DNA of 64,000 nucleotides from Trematomus loennbergii. Lineage: Eukaryota > Chordata > Actinopteri > Perciformes > Nototheniidae. A model generated the notes under the pieces. That model did no database searches. It was given only the letters and a program-made list of their open reading frames with translations, and had not been told where the DNA came from. Where the stretch lies: NCBI GenBank assembly GCA_012861695.1, contig JAAOOA010000482.1, positions 51,001-115,000 of the forward strand, written 5' to 3'. Positions 14,401 to 25,800 of this stretch are shown piece after piece; position 1 is the stretch's first letter, and every line of letters starts with the position of its first letter. A program made the position numbers and the translations under genes.

Positions 14401-17400
14401 AATTGCATGATGGGCTTTTTCCTATTGAGAGAAGTCAAAATGTGTGGTGTGAGAAAGGCCTGAGGAAGGATACATCCAGCATGGTGATCATCAGTCTGCA
14501 CGTCTCCAGGCAGAACGCTGCAGAAGGAAAAGTCAAAACTTAGAATGTAAAATATTATCCAAAATGCAGTGGGAAAGTGCATCGATGCCAACACTGAGAC
14601 CATGTAAAGGGTTAGCTTAGTAGGCAGTGAGAACTTTGATAAGATCACTTTTTAAACATTACATCTCTTCATGAGTAAGGATCCTTTCAAAGATAAAGTA
14701 AAAAGGTGGTTTATTTAGGTATAAAATAAATAGAAACACATGCATTCATTAATTTAACACTCAGCCTTTTATATATTAAAGTCTTAATTGAAAAAAAAAA
14801 CGATGTCATTACAGTGCAATTGTCTGACAACAGATACATATATTAATGTCAGCTCTGTTGTGATTGGTCAACCGCTTAGAGATGTCCCGCCCCTTAGCCT
14901 ATCAGGTACAATGTGTTGAAGCGCCAGCCAATAGGAGCGTGATTGTTCCAAACTGAAATGTATTATAATGTTCCCTCATGTCTTCAAACATTTTATTAAT
15001 TGAATGTACAGATCAAATACTGCATCGTTATGAAAACCATAGCCACTGTACAATTATATAAACGACGAAGTGCCCTAATGTTTAGGAAGGTGGATTCGTC
15101 CACCGTTATTTGACTATATTATTTTTTTATGTTATTATAGTTTTCTTAAAATAGTTTTCTATCTGTGTTTTTAATTCATGATTTACTTTTATGTATGCAC
15201 CACGACATCTAGTCAAATTCCTCGTACGTGTCACCTACCTGCTGATAAACCCGATTCTGAAAGGAGGCGTTATGGGATGCTTACTTTTGGTGAATTTAGA
15301 GGGAATTACTGGACTTTTTTTTGTTAGAATTAGATTATTTTATTCAAAATTTCACTTTTTTTCCTTGATATTTGACTTTATTGTCAGAATTTAAAAAATG
15401 TACTCGAAGTTTCACTTATTATCAGAATTTTGTAAGTATTTGACTTTTTTTTTCTATTTCAATGTAAATACTGCTATATTTGACCATATTTGTGTAATGT
15501 TATTATAGTTTGTGACGACCCCTCCACACCACTAGGCGTCCCCGTGGTCTCTCTCTCTCTGTTTACAGGTGCCAGTGCTGTGGCCTGTGGCCTGTGGCCT
15601 GTGGCCTGTGGCCTGTGGCCTGTGGCCTGTGCCTGTGGCCTGTGGCCTGTGGCCTGTGGCCTGTGGCCTGTGGCCTGTGGCCTGTGGCCTGTGGCCTGTG
15701 GCCTGTGGTGTGTGGCCTGTGGCCTGTGGCCTGTGGCCTGTGGCCTGTGGCCTGTGGCCTGTGGCCTGTGGCCTGATGAGCTGCACCTGGGTCGGGAAGC
15801 CAACAAGAGGAGAGCCAACCGGATTTGTTGGCCCGCTCTCATTCCTCTGGGCACTCTCTCCGTGCCAGCCTCGGAGAACCTGCTGCTGGCTTTTGTTCAT
15901 TTATTGTTAACATCAATAAATCATTGTTAATTGGTCGCACCTCTTCTCGACTCTCCGGTTTATGTTATAGCCCCAGAGCCACGCCGTAACGTAGTTTTCT
16001 TAAAATAGTTTTCTATCTGTGTTTTACTTTTATGTATGAACCACGACACCTCGTACGCGTCAACCCACCTGGTAATAAACCTGATTCTGACTCTGATGCC
16101 TTCAATGCCACGTGTGGGCAACTGGGTAGCACTTTACAATAAGACTACCCTTATCAAGGGTTTACGAATAGTTTGTAATTCATTTATTAATTAGTTGTGA
16201 ACACGCTTTTATAACACATGAGATAAACAGGGCGACTGTGACCGGTTGCTTGCCAATAGTGAGCCCACATGTATCTGTACTGCTAAGTCTTATATTGGCT
16301 ACCTAGCTTACTTCGTCTCCTTCATCAGCCAGCATCCTTGGTATCTGTTGCTCGCTAAGTAGCATCAACTCAACTCGTAGCTCACTAATTCATAACCTAA
16401 TTATAAACCCTTTATCAATCCTTTATAAGGGTAGTGTTATTGTAAAGTGGTACCAAACACTGTATACATAGCATTACAATGAAATGTCCCGCTGGATATA
16501 ATAATTATTAAAGAATAGATGTTCTTACGTTTGTAGGACCCAGCGATGCCGGACTGTGTGAGGCAGCGCTGCGCTCGTCTGCTGAGATCTGTCCATCCTG
16601 TCGCAGATTCATAAGGAAATATAATACACAATGAATAGCAATCAACAGAGATAAGAGAAACTTCAATGATTGCTATGAAACTACTGATGTTCAGAGGCAC
16701 TATGGGGGGGTTACCTGTCCAGCTACAGCTGTGAAATATCCGTAGATTGGATCCTGCTGCAGAGACGAAGACACAGAGAGAAGAAAGTGTTGGGGATCAG
16801 GAAGCACTTCACTGGTTTCTTATTATCTCATTAGCTCTGAAGTGCACACCCCTGAATGCACACTATAGCATACCTCCATGTTTCTCTCTTATTAAGCTGA
16901 ATAACGTCTTTAAAAAGCTTCTTGAATCAGCGTGAACAAGCATCGTCACACAGAGGAATAAACGGGGCAGTCTATAAAAAAAGTCTGAAAAAGTCAAAGA
17001 AATACTGAAAATGACATGAATTGTTTCTGGATTTACGTGAACAGCATAATGGGGAATATCATATGTTAATAATGTCCAAAAAGGAATGTTTATATTTTGT
17101 ACAGTTTGGTATTAGTACTTTTACTGAAGAAAGGGATCTTGTTCCACTGGTGGTTTACTTCAAGTGTACTCAACAGCAAATTCTCTATCATATATATATA
17201 TGTATGTATGCACTTTCCCCCCACCGTTAACTGATGAAAAGCAGTACAGTAGGTATAACCTTTAAACAGGTTGAGCAGCATCAGCAGCTTTAATGTCAAA
17301 TAAACAGGTATTTTCAGTCAACTCGAGCCACTTCCGGTCTGTCTCGGGACAGCGGCACATATTCTGCTTTAAGCGTGGCTTTAATCCAGATAACACATAT

Positions 17401-17631
17401 TCACATTTTATGAAGAATAAATAAATATAGTTCATTCTAAAGAAGGACAAAATATAATAATATTAATAATAATATAATATATACATGTATACTATGTATA
17501 CATTTATATGTATATAAATACAATGTATTTGATTGCATGACTTTTAGTGATATTTCTTCCACATTGCTAACATGTGGAACAATTAAAACACGCCTTTTAC
17601 TTCAAGTGTAGCCTACTCAACAGCAATTCTC

Positions 17632-17710
<79 letters not shown>

Positions 17711-17734
17711 ATATATATATATATATATCTATAT

Positions 17735-17795
<61 letters not shown>

Positions 17796-18054
17796 CACTT
17801 TCCCCCCACCGTTAACTGATGAAAAGCGTAGGTATAACCTTTAAACAGGTTGAGCAGCATCAGCAGCTTTAATTAATTAAATAATAATTAATGTCAAATA
17901 AACAGGTATTTTCAGTCAACTCGAGCCACTTCCGGTCTGTCTCGGGACAGCGGGCACATATTCTGCTTTAAGCGTGGCTTTAATCCAGATACACATTGTA
18001 ACGCTTTCTTACCGCCATGCCACCGGGGGGTGCTCCGTATCCTGGGAAAGCCAT
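5447..18054 (-). CDS. sri: Sorcin-like penta-EF-hand calcium-binding protein, eight exons
   Basis: Penta-EF-hand proteins bind calcium, dimerise through the fifth EF-hand and move to membranes; sorcin modulates calcium-release channels. Coding exons in gene order are 18013-18054, 16715-16756, 16529-16597, 14474-14517, 12768-12915, 9772-9886, 7307-7365 and 5447-5473, all with GT-AG borders and matching the mammalian SRI exon plan. The protein starts [12 protein letters not shown], a short Gly/Pro-rich tail, followed by [13 protein letters not shown] and [14 protein letters not shown]. The EF3 loop [12 protein letters not shown] is canonical (about residues 96-107). EF2 reads S-N-S where sorcin has S-G-T. 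The last exon codes FIQVTMNI and stop. Expected length is 181 residues. Exon 3 is one base short and exon 6 one base long, so the frame is broken as given. Exon wording favours sorcin over its paralogue grancalcin, but the N-terminus resembles grancalcin; the family call is firm, the paralogue less so. Confidence 0.88.
5600..6377. mobile_element. Foldback element with about 250-bp inverted arms
   Basis: The left arm begins AGATGAGAGTAACACATGCG and the right arm ends with its reverse complement; arms match through AACAACGCTGTCATTT, TTGCCAATCCGATCAGAAAT and AACAATTACATTACATCATT. A third, diverged copy of the end (GATGAGAGTAACATCTACG, CGCCCACTTTTGGGG) lies inside at 5871-5942. It lies in sri intron 7. 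Confidence 0.8.
6741..7135. mobile_element. MITE copy 1, inverted ends AGGGTGTTTCTCAAT
   Basis: It starts AGGGTGTTTCTCAATCGC and ends ATTGAGAAACACCCT. It is almost identical to 20101-20490. It lies in sri intron 7. A roughly 60-codon frame present in both copies is part of the element, not a gene. Confidence 0.85.
7450..8027. repeat. Dispersed element, copy without 12-bp array
   Basis: It matches 55735-57165 in reverse orientation: GAGCCAATAGAATCGAGGGG, GATGATGGATTATCAG, GAGGCTCGGCGTTAGACTTG and TTAGCTGAGTTTCTTCCCG all recur there inverted. This copy holds a single ATTGGATTAACCTTCAGC at 7650-7667 where the other holds about 70 tandem 12-bp units. Confidence 0.8.
8345..9655. repeat. 57-bp minisatellite, about 23 units
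   Basis: Units contain TACACCTGAACATCAGCAGG and GACTCTTTAAAGTAGAGACA and are nearly invariant. The array is bracketed by ACAATTAATGTAT-TTTAGGCTCC on both sides and sits within a dispersed repeat ending CCCTCTGATTGGTGGACG. It lies in sri intron 6. Confidence 0.9.
9772..9886 (-). CDS. sri: sri exon 6 with a 1-base insertion
   Basis: This exon codes EF-hand 4 and the linker to EF-hand 5. It reads [14 protein letters not shown], then needs a one-base frame change (extra G on the plus strand near 9844) to continue into a conserved stretch ending IKLRALT. Its length is 115 bases; neighbouring exon phases require 114. Confidence 0.85.
9985..10214. repeat. Dispersed repeat next to the 37-bp array
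   Basis: TTAAAGGTCCCCTATTATAC starts a family recurring in variant form at 19325, 22540 and 38108. GCATTACCCATAATCCCCTC follows. Confidence 0.5.
10215..11095. repeat. 37-bp minisatellite, about 24 units (GACACATGTTGATGTAG)
   Basis: Units contain GACATGAAGAAGAGGGGACA and CATGTTGATGTAGAA. The same unit, inverted, fills 38138-42925. The right flank (AAGTGGAATTTGCATAAT, GGTGACCTTT) is shared with that array. It lies in sri intron 5. Confidence 0.9.
11575..12735. repeat. Second 37-bp minisatellite element, copy 1
   Basis: About 19 units of CTACTTCTTACATGTTGAAC plus ACAAATACCTGTACTTT (11575-12295). A non-repetitive block (GTTTGGTGGCGTGATCATTA, TCTAAAGAAGAGGGACCAAT) and a TACTTGAGTAAA-type end follow. 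It is nearly identical in organisation to 58296-60165. Its end lies about 30 bp from the sri exon 5 donor. Confidence 0.85.
13360..14130. other. Non-coding intron sequence, GC-richer block
   Basis: In sri intron 4. It holds CGTGACGTCACTGGGCCC and GGGCGGGGCTTAAGGGGCG; it reads like fragments of a dispersed repeat. No gene was found. Confidence 0.35.
14140..14310 (+). mobile_element. LINE 3' remnant
   Basis: It codes a [18 protein letters not shown] fragment, typical of the C-terminal end of teleost LINE open frames, followed by TATAGACTCTTATTGCACTA, which recurs at 57895. Confidence 0.45.
14840..14965. repeat. Dispersed repeat with CCAAT-like motifs
   Basis: GTTGTGATTGGTCAACC and TTAGAGATGTCCCGCC through CCAATAGGAGCGTGA also occur at 63100-63190, same orientation. 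Confidence 0.6.
15566..15776. repeat. Heptamer array (GTGGCCT)n
   Basis: About 29 copies of GTGGCCT with two interruptions. Seven is not a multiple of three and the unit has no stop, so every frame is open; the implied LWPVACG peptides are artefacts. Confidence 0.9.
16124..16454. mobile_element. MITE with inverted ends GGTAGCACTTTACAATAAGA, copy 1
   Basis: The left end GGGTAGCACTTTACAATAAG is answered at the right by TTATTGTAAAGTGGTACC. The internal GACTGTGACCGGTTGCTTGC is shared with 47545-48002. It lies in sri intron 3. Confidence 0.8.
16529..16597 (-). CDS. sri: sri exon 3 with a 1-base deletion
   Basis: This exon codes the end of EF-hand 1. It reads DGQISADE in one frame and [14 protein letters not shown] in the next. 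Its length is 69 bases, but the flanking exons (in at phase 0, next exon starting with two bases of a proline codon) require 70. The missing base lies near 16572, inside the expected Leu codon. Confidence 0.85.
17594..17998. repeat. Duplicated segment with expanded (AT)n, abutting sri exon 1 donor
   Basis: The segment 17150-17400 recurs here: both contain TTACTTCAAGTGTA, an AT run, GTATGCACTTTCC, CACTTCCGGTCTGTCTCGG and GCGTGGCTTTAATCC. In the left copy the AT run is about 10 bases; here it is about 160 (17632-17792). The duplication ends about 14 bp before the sri exon 1 donor at 18012. Confidence 0.75.
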
Positions 18055-18282
18055 AGTTAAATATAGAGTGAAAAACAGATAACCGAATAAACAGTGAGAA
18101 AATGCTCGGTTTCCCCTCCTTCACTTCAGAGGGTGTCTGCAGAAACACACACACCAAAAACTGAGAGTATTTCAGAAGAGCCTGGAGCATTAAAGCGTGG
18201 TTTTAAGCAAATATATGGGTAATCCGATAAGTAATCCAACCGGGCGAGTGCGACCAAAAGAATGTGAAGATGTTTGGTGATT

Positions 18283-19274
18283 AATGTCCTGTTTCCTCAC
18301 TGCTGGAAGCCGATTGGCTGTGGATGACCATGTGACTGGACGACCAATCAGAGCACAGCACTGGCTACAAAAGCGTTTTACAACAATGAAAACACTGATC
18401 ACAGTATGCAGACACAGTAGGCTATTCAGATACTTTACTTCAATACAAACACTATTGCCACATTGGACTTTGATTAAAGGAGATGTCTTATATAAAAATG
18501 TTAGATCTGTAAAGTATGTAGTCAGGAAAAGGTTGTAAAGTATTTAAACTATCCCCAGGCTGTGACTGTTTATTATTTGTTAAATGTAACTAATTTAATA
18601 ATGTAAAAGCAGGATTTTAGAAGACAGTTCTTATTAAAGGTCCTGTTTCCTCAATACTGGAAGCTGACCGACCATCAGAGCACAGCGCTGGCTACAGAAG
18701 CGTTTTACAATAATGTAAAAACAATGTAATAAACACTGATCAGACATGCACAGACAGTATTCAGATACTTTACTTCATACAAGTACTATTACCACATTGG
18801 ACTTTGATTAAAGGAGATGTCTTATATTAACAATGTTAGATCTGTAAAGTATGTATCAGGAAAATGTTGTAAAATAATGAACTATAACAATGTCCCAGGC
18901 TGTGACTGTTAAAATTATTATTTGTTAAATTTAACTCATGTAATAATGTAAAAGCAGATTTTAGTAGAAAGTTCTTATTAAATGTCCTGTTTTCCTCATT
19001 GCTGGAAGCTGATTGGCTGTGGATGACCATGTGACCTCTGACCGACCAATCAGAGCACAGCACTGCTACAACAATGTGTAATAACACTGATCAGACATGC
19101 ACTACAGTATCACAGTAATAACGTGTATATGTTATAATAATAAAAAAATAATAATTTTTTTAACGCTGCGTGAGACGGCCCGTTTCAGGAAAATGTTTTA
19201 CTGTGAGTGTTAAAATTATTATTTATTAGTTTCATTTAACTTGTGTAATAATGTAAAAGCAGGATTTTAGTGTT
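18283..19274. repeat. About 350-bp tandem block, three copies, upstream of sri exon 1
   Basis: Copies begin near 18283, 18636 and 18981 with a shared GTCCTGTTTCCTCA start and continue through ATTGGACTTTGATTAAAGG to a TAAAAGCAG(G)ATTTTAG end. Copies 1 and 3 carry both GATTGGCTG and GACCAATCAGAGC, facing CCAAT boxes about 20 bp apart. Copy 2 has lost the first and altered the second. The block starts about 230 bp upstream of the sri start codon, so it may act as promoter; that role is inference. Confidence 0.7.
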
Positions 19275-20100
19275 GTAATCATAGACTGTATATATAAAAG
19301 TTGAAAGCACATTTTGAACTATTAAAGGGGCACTATTCTACTCACTTTCAGAGCTCATATGTGTATGTTGCTCCTCTCTACTGTGACATGTTCCCACGCT
19401 TTAATGTTCATCTAACATCCTACAGGGAAGGGAACACCCCAAAAGGCAGATTAAGACCCCTTTAACTGATGATTATATTCCCTCCTTACCTTTAAATGTA
19501 ATGTAATCAAACACTGGAATACTCTTCCGGTGCAAACAAATGTATATTGTTTGAAATATTAAGCAACCAGTCATTTATTACGCTGTAATCTGAGTTTTTC
19601 AATTTTACTTGTTTGTGTGATAGAGATTATGCAATGTTTTTAGTGTTTGTGATTGTTATGTACAGGGACGTGCACAGACATTCGGAGGGGCTATTGCTCT
19701 AAACTGGAAAAAGCCCCCCCCCCCCGAAAAAAAATAAGACCTTTTGAAAATTCTAACTTGTTTTTAATGTAAAAGGTTCATGAAATAAAACACAACACTG
19801 TCATTGCAAGTGACACTCAGTTGACTTTTATGTCCAACTGCTAAATGTGTTATTCAGTCTGTGTTCAGTTCAGCCTCTCAAATGTGCTCTGAACTGGAGG
19901 CTTGGGTTAGCCCCAACAGAAAATATGAACTTCACTCAGCACAGATACAGGCTTTGCATTTATCACTGATTATAATGTTTGTATTAATAAGTTATTAGTT
20001 TACTCCAATGTATGTAGTTGCTTGACATAATCACAGCGCTTCACCTGCAGCTGCCCTGCTGGCTCCTTTTATCCAGCTCTGCATTTTTTAGCTGCCTCTC
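19275..20100. other. No gene seen; repeat remnants
   Basis: Contains a GGGGCACTATTCTACTCAC repeat start at 19325 and a C10 run near 19717. Confidence 0.4.
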
Positions 20101-20490
20101 TGGGTGTTTCTCAATCGCAGTACGCTTGCTTGGTAGCACATGTCTGCCGAGCATCTTGCTTCAGAAGCGAGTCAAGAATACTTCCTGGCATTCGGAAAAC
20201 GAAGAGAGGAACAGGCTAGCAAGCAGTGTGCGTCATATGAGAGGCCCCGCCTCTTACATCTTCCGCCACAGATTTGGGGAAATTGGTCCGTGCGCAAAGC
20301 ATTGTGGGGATTTTAAGACCGCAGAGTCTACTCATGTGCAGCCTCGATATTTCTCCAAACGGAGTACGCCGGGCTCGGTAGATTTCCAAGTATGCTGGAG
20401 ATTGGAACAGTACTTCGGCGGCACTCGATGACGTAGTATGCTTGAAATAGTGGCTCTGAAGCAGCTTTACTCGCGATTGAGAAACACCCT
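20101..20490. mobile_element. MITE copy 2, inverted ends AGGGTGTTTCTCAAT
   Basis: Same orientation and sequence as 6741-7135, with short indels. Its right end GCGATTGAGAAACACCC is an exact inverse of the left end. Confidence 0.85.
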
Positions 20491-22044
20491 TTCTCTCTGC
20501 TTCAGTCTCCTCTGTCTTGAAGGCATTCTTAAAGGTATGGTGGGTGGATTATGTACCGCACCTTTAAGCACAGAAATGTAACATTAGGCTATGCAACAAA
20601 ACAACAACGATTATTACATTAACTAATTTGAACAGTAATTCACATCATCATCTCATAACAAAATAAGGCGACTACTTGGTCGAAGGTGACTTGATTTTTC
20701 AAATGAAAACCAGGGACATATTTTGTTTTGCGGTCCATATCTCAGAAAAATATGTTAGTAACTATTAAAGAAAGAATGGGGACAATTCTGTTTTAATGTA
20801 GTTTGACCTTTGTGACTGCTGTGCAGACATACTGATCAAATAGGGCCTCTAACAAATTACCTTAAATAAACTCACTAATGAATGAAACCAGTTTAATACG
20901 CATTATTCTTATTCTTATCATTCTTTATGAGCGCAGTGACGGTAAGGTATCTAATTACTTATTTATCTAGTATTTCCTAACTTAATAACAGAGATGGTCA
21001 AACTGAAGTGGAGACATGGCAGAAATCCTACAATGAAGCGGGAAGTGAAGTGTTCTCCTGAGAGAGGGCGATCAAGAAAAGAGAGAGAGGGTGAGGGAGC
21101 TTACGGAGCAGATGAAAAGACACAGAAAGACAGAAGCAAAAAACAAGTATATTTAGGTGTTTTTTGTAAATAGCGACGGTGTCAAGAGGAAGTAAAGTCC
21201 CCTGGTGTGTCCCCTACTCTAACTGCAATGAGAAAACAAAACAAAAAATGTTTTACAAAATCCTGCACTAGAGGTGGTCTTAAAGGTCATGGCCATTTCT
21301 ACTGATCATAATTCCATTGTTGAGGTCTACTAGAATAGATTTAAATTGTTCAATGTTCCAAAATCACATTGGTTTCTCATACATCATCTCTGTATAGTAT
21401 GTGTATTCACTCTCTGTCCTACACGGCTTCTTGGAGCTCCTGCCCCCCCCCCCCCCCCTCATGAGCCCAGTGTGCTCTGATTGGTCGGGACGTTGCGAGG
21501 CTCACCGTTGCGAGCTGCTGCGAGGAGCGGACAGGCTTCCGGGTCGGCGATACAGCGAGAACAAGCTAAACTCATCCTGAGCACACACAAACACACACAG
21601 CCAAAGTAAAAACAATAAGTGTGGCTTGATATTGAGTAAGAAAAAGGTTTAACGCTGTGAGAATGGGTCTGCGGAGAGCATTTCTCCGCCATCCCAACTC
21701 GTCTATTACCAGCGTTCAGGGAGCTCTATGCAAGTCAATGGGGACTCCCTGTTAGTTAGCCAAGGGATCCTGGTGTGTGAGGTGCGCCGCGGATTGGTCC
21801 ATTTGGGCCAATCCGGTCATTTGTTGTTGATCTGGGTGTTCACACGTCACAGAACCCAGGAAGTTCTGGCTCTCATCATGCTGCTTCCCTGAAGGCTCCC
21901 ACAGGATTGTTGTTGACATCCTCGTGGATTCATCTTCTTATTATAGACACATGCATTTCCAAACATTCGGTCTACCTACGCTGTAAAATGTATTATCTCT
22001 TCGATTTACACACGGCATCTATTGCACGTCTGTCCGTCCTGGGA
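20491..22044. other. No firm gene; one weak exon-like segment
   Basis: On the minus strand, 21499-21574 reads MSLACSRCIADPEACPLL and AAARN between a TGCTCAG acceptor-like site and a GTGAGC donor, but no partner exons were found. A C17 run lies near 21443-21459. Confidence 0.3.
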
Positions 22045-22350
22045 GAGGGATCCCTCCTCTGTTGCTCTCCCTGAGGTTTCTCCCATGTTCCTTTAAACTG
22101 TGGGTTTTCTCTGGAAGTTTTTCCTTGTACGATGTGAGGGTCTAAGGACAGAGGGTCTAAGGACAGAGGGTCTAAGGACAGAGGGTGTCGTTTTCTCATA
22201 CTGATATTCTGCACAAACTGTGCTGTTGTATTAGCTGTAAAATGTCTTTACTGTAGGGTATTTTTATTATTTGTACAGCACTTTGGCTCGACCAAAAATC
22301 GTTTATAAATGTGCTATATAAATAAAACTTCATTTGATTTGATTTGAAGT
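22045..22350 (+). mobile_element. SINE/LINE-type 3' element
   Basis: CTCCCTGAGGTTTCTCCCAT, GGAAGTTTTTCCTTGTACGA, three GTCTAAGGACAGAGG repeats and a terminal CTATATAAATAAAACTTCAT followed by TTTGATTTGATTTG match a very common teleost retroposon tail. Confidence 0.6.
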
Positions 22351-22880
22351 AAACAATGGAAAATGAGAAATCTCCAACGAGGCGTTCTGGGGCAGCATAG
22401 ACAGGTCTTTTCTGTGTTAGAGTTTAATCGCTACAGGGTGTACTTTGAGGGTTTGTGACTCTGCAGACCGTTTACATGCAGAAAAACCTTCATAGCACAC
22501 AAGGGGACGGGTAATAACCAGAAAAGCATGACATGGGACCTTTAAAAGCATATTTAAAAACGGGGACATTTCCGGGGACAGATTGACCCGGGGATTGGGC
22601 ACCAAAGCCAGGCAGGCATTTGGTATGATCACCATAGCCATATGAGGCCGGACTCGGAGGGCTTTCCTTTTTGGTAAATTCTGCCATGTTCATATATAAA
22701 TAAATAAATAAAAACACACACATTACATCATAAGCAGAGAGAATGTGTCCAATCAGCTTGTTTTCTCTCCTGTGACTCGTACGGAAGCTCCCGCTGCGTC
22801 CAGAGAGTAAACACCATCTGTGGCTCTGAGTTTGGTGTCAGAGGAAATCTACTGCAGACTCATTTGAACTCCTCTTGAAG

Positions 22881-25800
22881 ATGTCCGGGCTGAATCCTGA
22901 CTTCTGGGTGTTGTTGCCTCGACCTCCTCTCTGTGTCCTTCCTCCACACTCAACCATGATGAACCACCACGAAGAGGAGGAAGAGGAGGAAGAGGAGGAA
23001 GATCATCCTGCTGTTTGCTGCTACACTACAGGTAAGGCAAGGCAAGTTTATTTATACTGCACCTTTCAACACAGGGCCATTCAAAGTGCTTTAAGACATT
23101 AAGAGCATTAAGAAACATATTATGAAATGGCATTTGAAAACACTCATTTCAAAGCAAAGATATAAGGTAGGTAAAACAAACATTAAAATATTCACTTTTT
23201 GCAGTTACAATGTTTGCTGAGTCCAGACCCTTAACATCTTTACTGAGACAGGAATGATTTTAACATGAAGAATTATTATTATTTTCCAATTAGACGGATT
23301 TTCGGTCAATTGACAGACAAACAGGTGCCTTGGTGATACTTACAGATTTGTATAATTTATTCAGTGTTTAATACAAATCAAAGTCCTATTAAGACTGCCT
23401 TAGACACTCATCATTGAGTTGACTACAAATGACTGGAATAATCTCATCTCATGACAAAATTAACCTTTTAATTTGAATCCTTCTGAGAGATATGTTTCTG
23501 ATCCTGTTAGTGTGTGTGATGACTGAGTTCATCATTCATCATTAAAAAAAAGAGATATCCTGATTTGTATGGAGCTATTTCAGGTCATAAGTTTTGATAA
23601 TTAAAAAAATACAATTTATTTGAAAGTTCAAGTTTTTATCCTGAACTTTGAAAAATACAATGATGTATTCAAAATAAAAATAAGTATTTGAAATCCTTTT
23701 TCAGGTTGAATATTATTTTGATTCAGTTCAGCAATTTTTTTGAATAAAATATTTATTTTCAGATTTCACTTTTATACATATTTTGATATTTGAATCCTTC
23801 TTTTTTTCAGTTGCAGATTTTTCGTTTTCAGATTCAAAAAATTATTTTTTCAGTTTCAAATCTTGTTTCGTAGTTGGCAACAATCAAGGTATAAGCGCAA
23901 TAAACTGTGCTAGAATGTGAAATTACGTATCTGCAACGAGCCAGCAGGTTGTTTTGGAGGTTGTTGTTCCTGCAGCGGTCACACACAACCAGCACAGCCC
24001 CTCCCCGCACAAAACAACACAGACTATAACATAACACCTCTTGTTGATGAAATACCAACTATGTGCAATATTTGCAATATGTGCAATATATGCCGTTAAA
24101 AACTGTGCAATATATACCTGGCTGCTAAATCCGCAGAACTGTTACAGGGTGTGTATTATGTAAAATGTGTAACTTTTAAAAATATATAATTTCTTTTTTT
24201 AATCTTTACTTTTTTTATGCATGCTTTAGGCAACATTAAGCTGTCTTTGGCTCTTGTCTGCTGTAACAATGTAAATGTATCCCCTGGGGAACTAATAAAG
24301 GTATTCTGATTCTGATTCTGATCGCAAAAACCAAGCCAATACTATGCTGCGTTCATGGAGCTACGTGGAAGTGGGGAAGGACAACGCTTAATTGCGGATA
24401 CGTAATTTCACATTCTAGCACAGTTTATTGCTCTTATACCTTGATTGTTGCCAACTACGATGCTCAACAGCTCGCTTAACGGAACTTTGACGCTGGTATC
24501 AGTTTTGTTTATCACCAATCACGGGAGTATTGTGTATAGAAAGTGTTGAGTTATATTTCTCGCGCTACCTAACATCCATGAAGGCAACATGACAGAGGGA
24601 GGCCTGCCATCAGGATGCCAAGCAACATCAGGGCCAAAAGTTTGAAAGCGAAAAAAATAGATCTGAAAGTGAAAAACGATCTGAAGGTGAAAAGCAATGT
24701 GAAACCTGAAAAAACAAGATTTGAAACTGAAAAAATAATAGTTTTGAATCTGAAAACGTAAAATCTGCAACTGACAAAAAGAAGGATTCAAATATCAAAA
24801 TATGTATAGGCCTACAAGTGAAATATGAAAATAAATATTTTATTTAAAAAAATAAATCAAAATAATATTCAACCTGAAAAATGATTTCAAATACTTATTT
24901 TTGGTTTGAATACATCATTGTATTTTTCAAAGTTCAGGATAAAAACTTGATCTTTCAAATAAATTGTATTTTTTTGAATGATCAAAACTTATGACCCTGA
25001 AATAGCTCCATAGATTTGGCCCCCCACAAGAGCTTGCAAAGAATATAATATGTTTATTATACGGGTACAGGCCGATTTACAGAAGCACGTTGCCCATAAA
25101 CTACATGTCCCACAATGCATCTGAAATTTGACTTTTTTTCTCAGAATTTGACTTTGCCCTTTGTTAATTATGAAGTTATTACTCTATCCCATAATAATCC
25201 AATGCAGAGGCAATAATGTAATATAGTACATTATTTTATATAGCCTATATTAAATATTTATATATGTATTTTTATATAGTCTTAAAGTTACAACCGGCCC
25301 TTTGAGTGCAACCATAATGTTAATGTGGCCCGCGATGAAATTGAGTTTGACACCCCTGCTTAACAGATCTGAAGATATAGCAGCCAGGTATATATTACAC
25401 AGTTATTAATGACATATATATATATATTGCACATATTGCACATCGTTGGTATTTAACAACAAGGGGTGTTATAGTCTGTGTTGTTGTGTGTGTGGGTTCA
25501 GGCGCCGTGGTGGTTATAAAGATTGGTTATTAAAACCTTGTTGATCCTGCTGCTGAGTACATGTTGTGCATGATCCCCTCCCCGCTCTGTGTGCATCAGT
25601 GCCAGTTTATTCAGATGGTTCTGGTCCAGACCCAGCAGGAGCAGGAAACAGACGCTCAGACATCTGAGTGCACCTCCACCTGCAGCCCTGCTTCAACCAG
25701 CCATGCATGTTTGATGTGGGAAGGAAATGCTTTTTTAGTAAATGATGCCTTCCTACATTTCGAAGATATAAAACTAATGCATGTTGATACACAGTGAGCC

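Noticed and set aside
15490..15930. Open frames with LWPVACG or PQATGHR repeats on both strands
   Set aside because: Heptamer array; every frame is open by construction.
20018..20431. Frame ending [16 protein letters not shown], conserved at 6864-7076
   Set aside because: Conservation is explained by two copies of the same MITE; no domain and different upstream sequence.
21459..21692. Minus-strand frame starting MAEKCSPQTHSHSV and containing CIADPEACPLLAAARN
   Set aside because: Only an isolated exon-like stretch; no partner exons, and the first part lacks a donor site.
25561..25797. Possible extra exon coding VQTQQEQETDAQTSECTS
   Set aside because: Composition is plausible, but no donor of good quality follows and the phase does not fit between exons 1 and 2 of the unrecognised gene.
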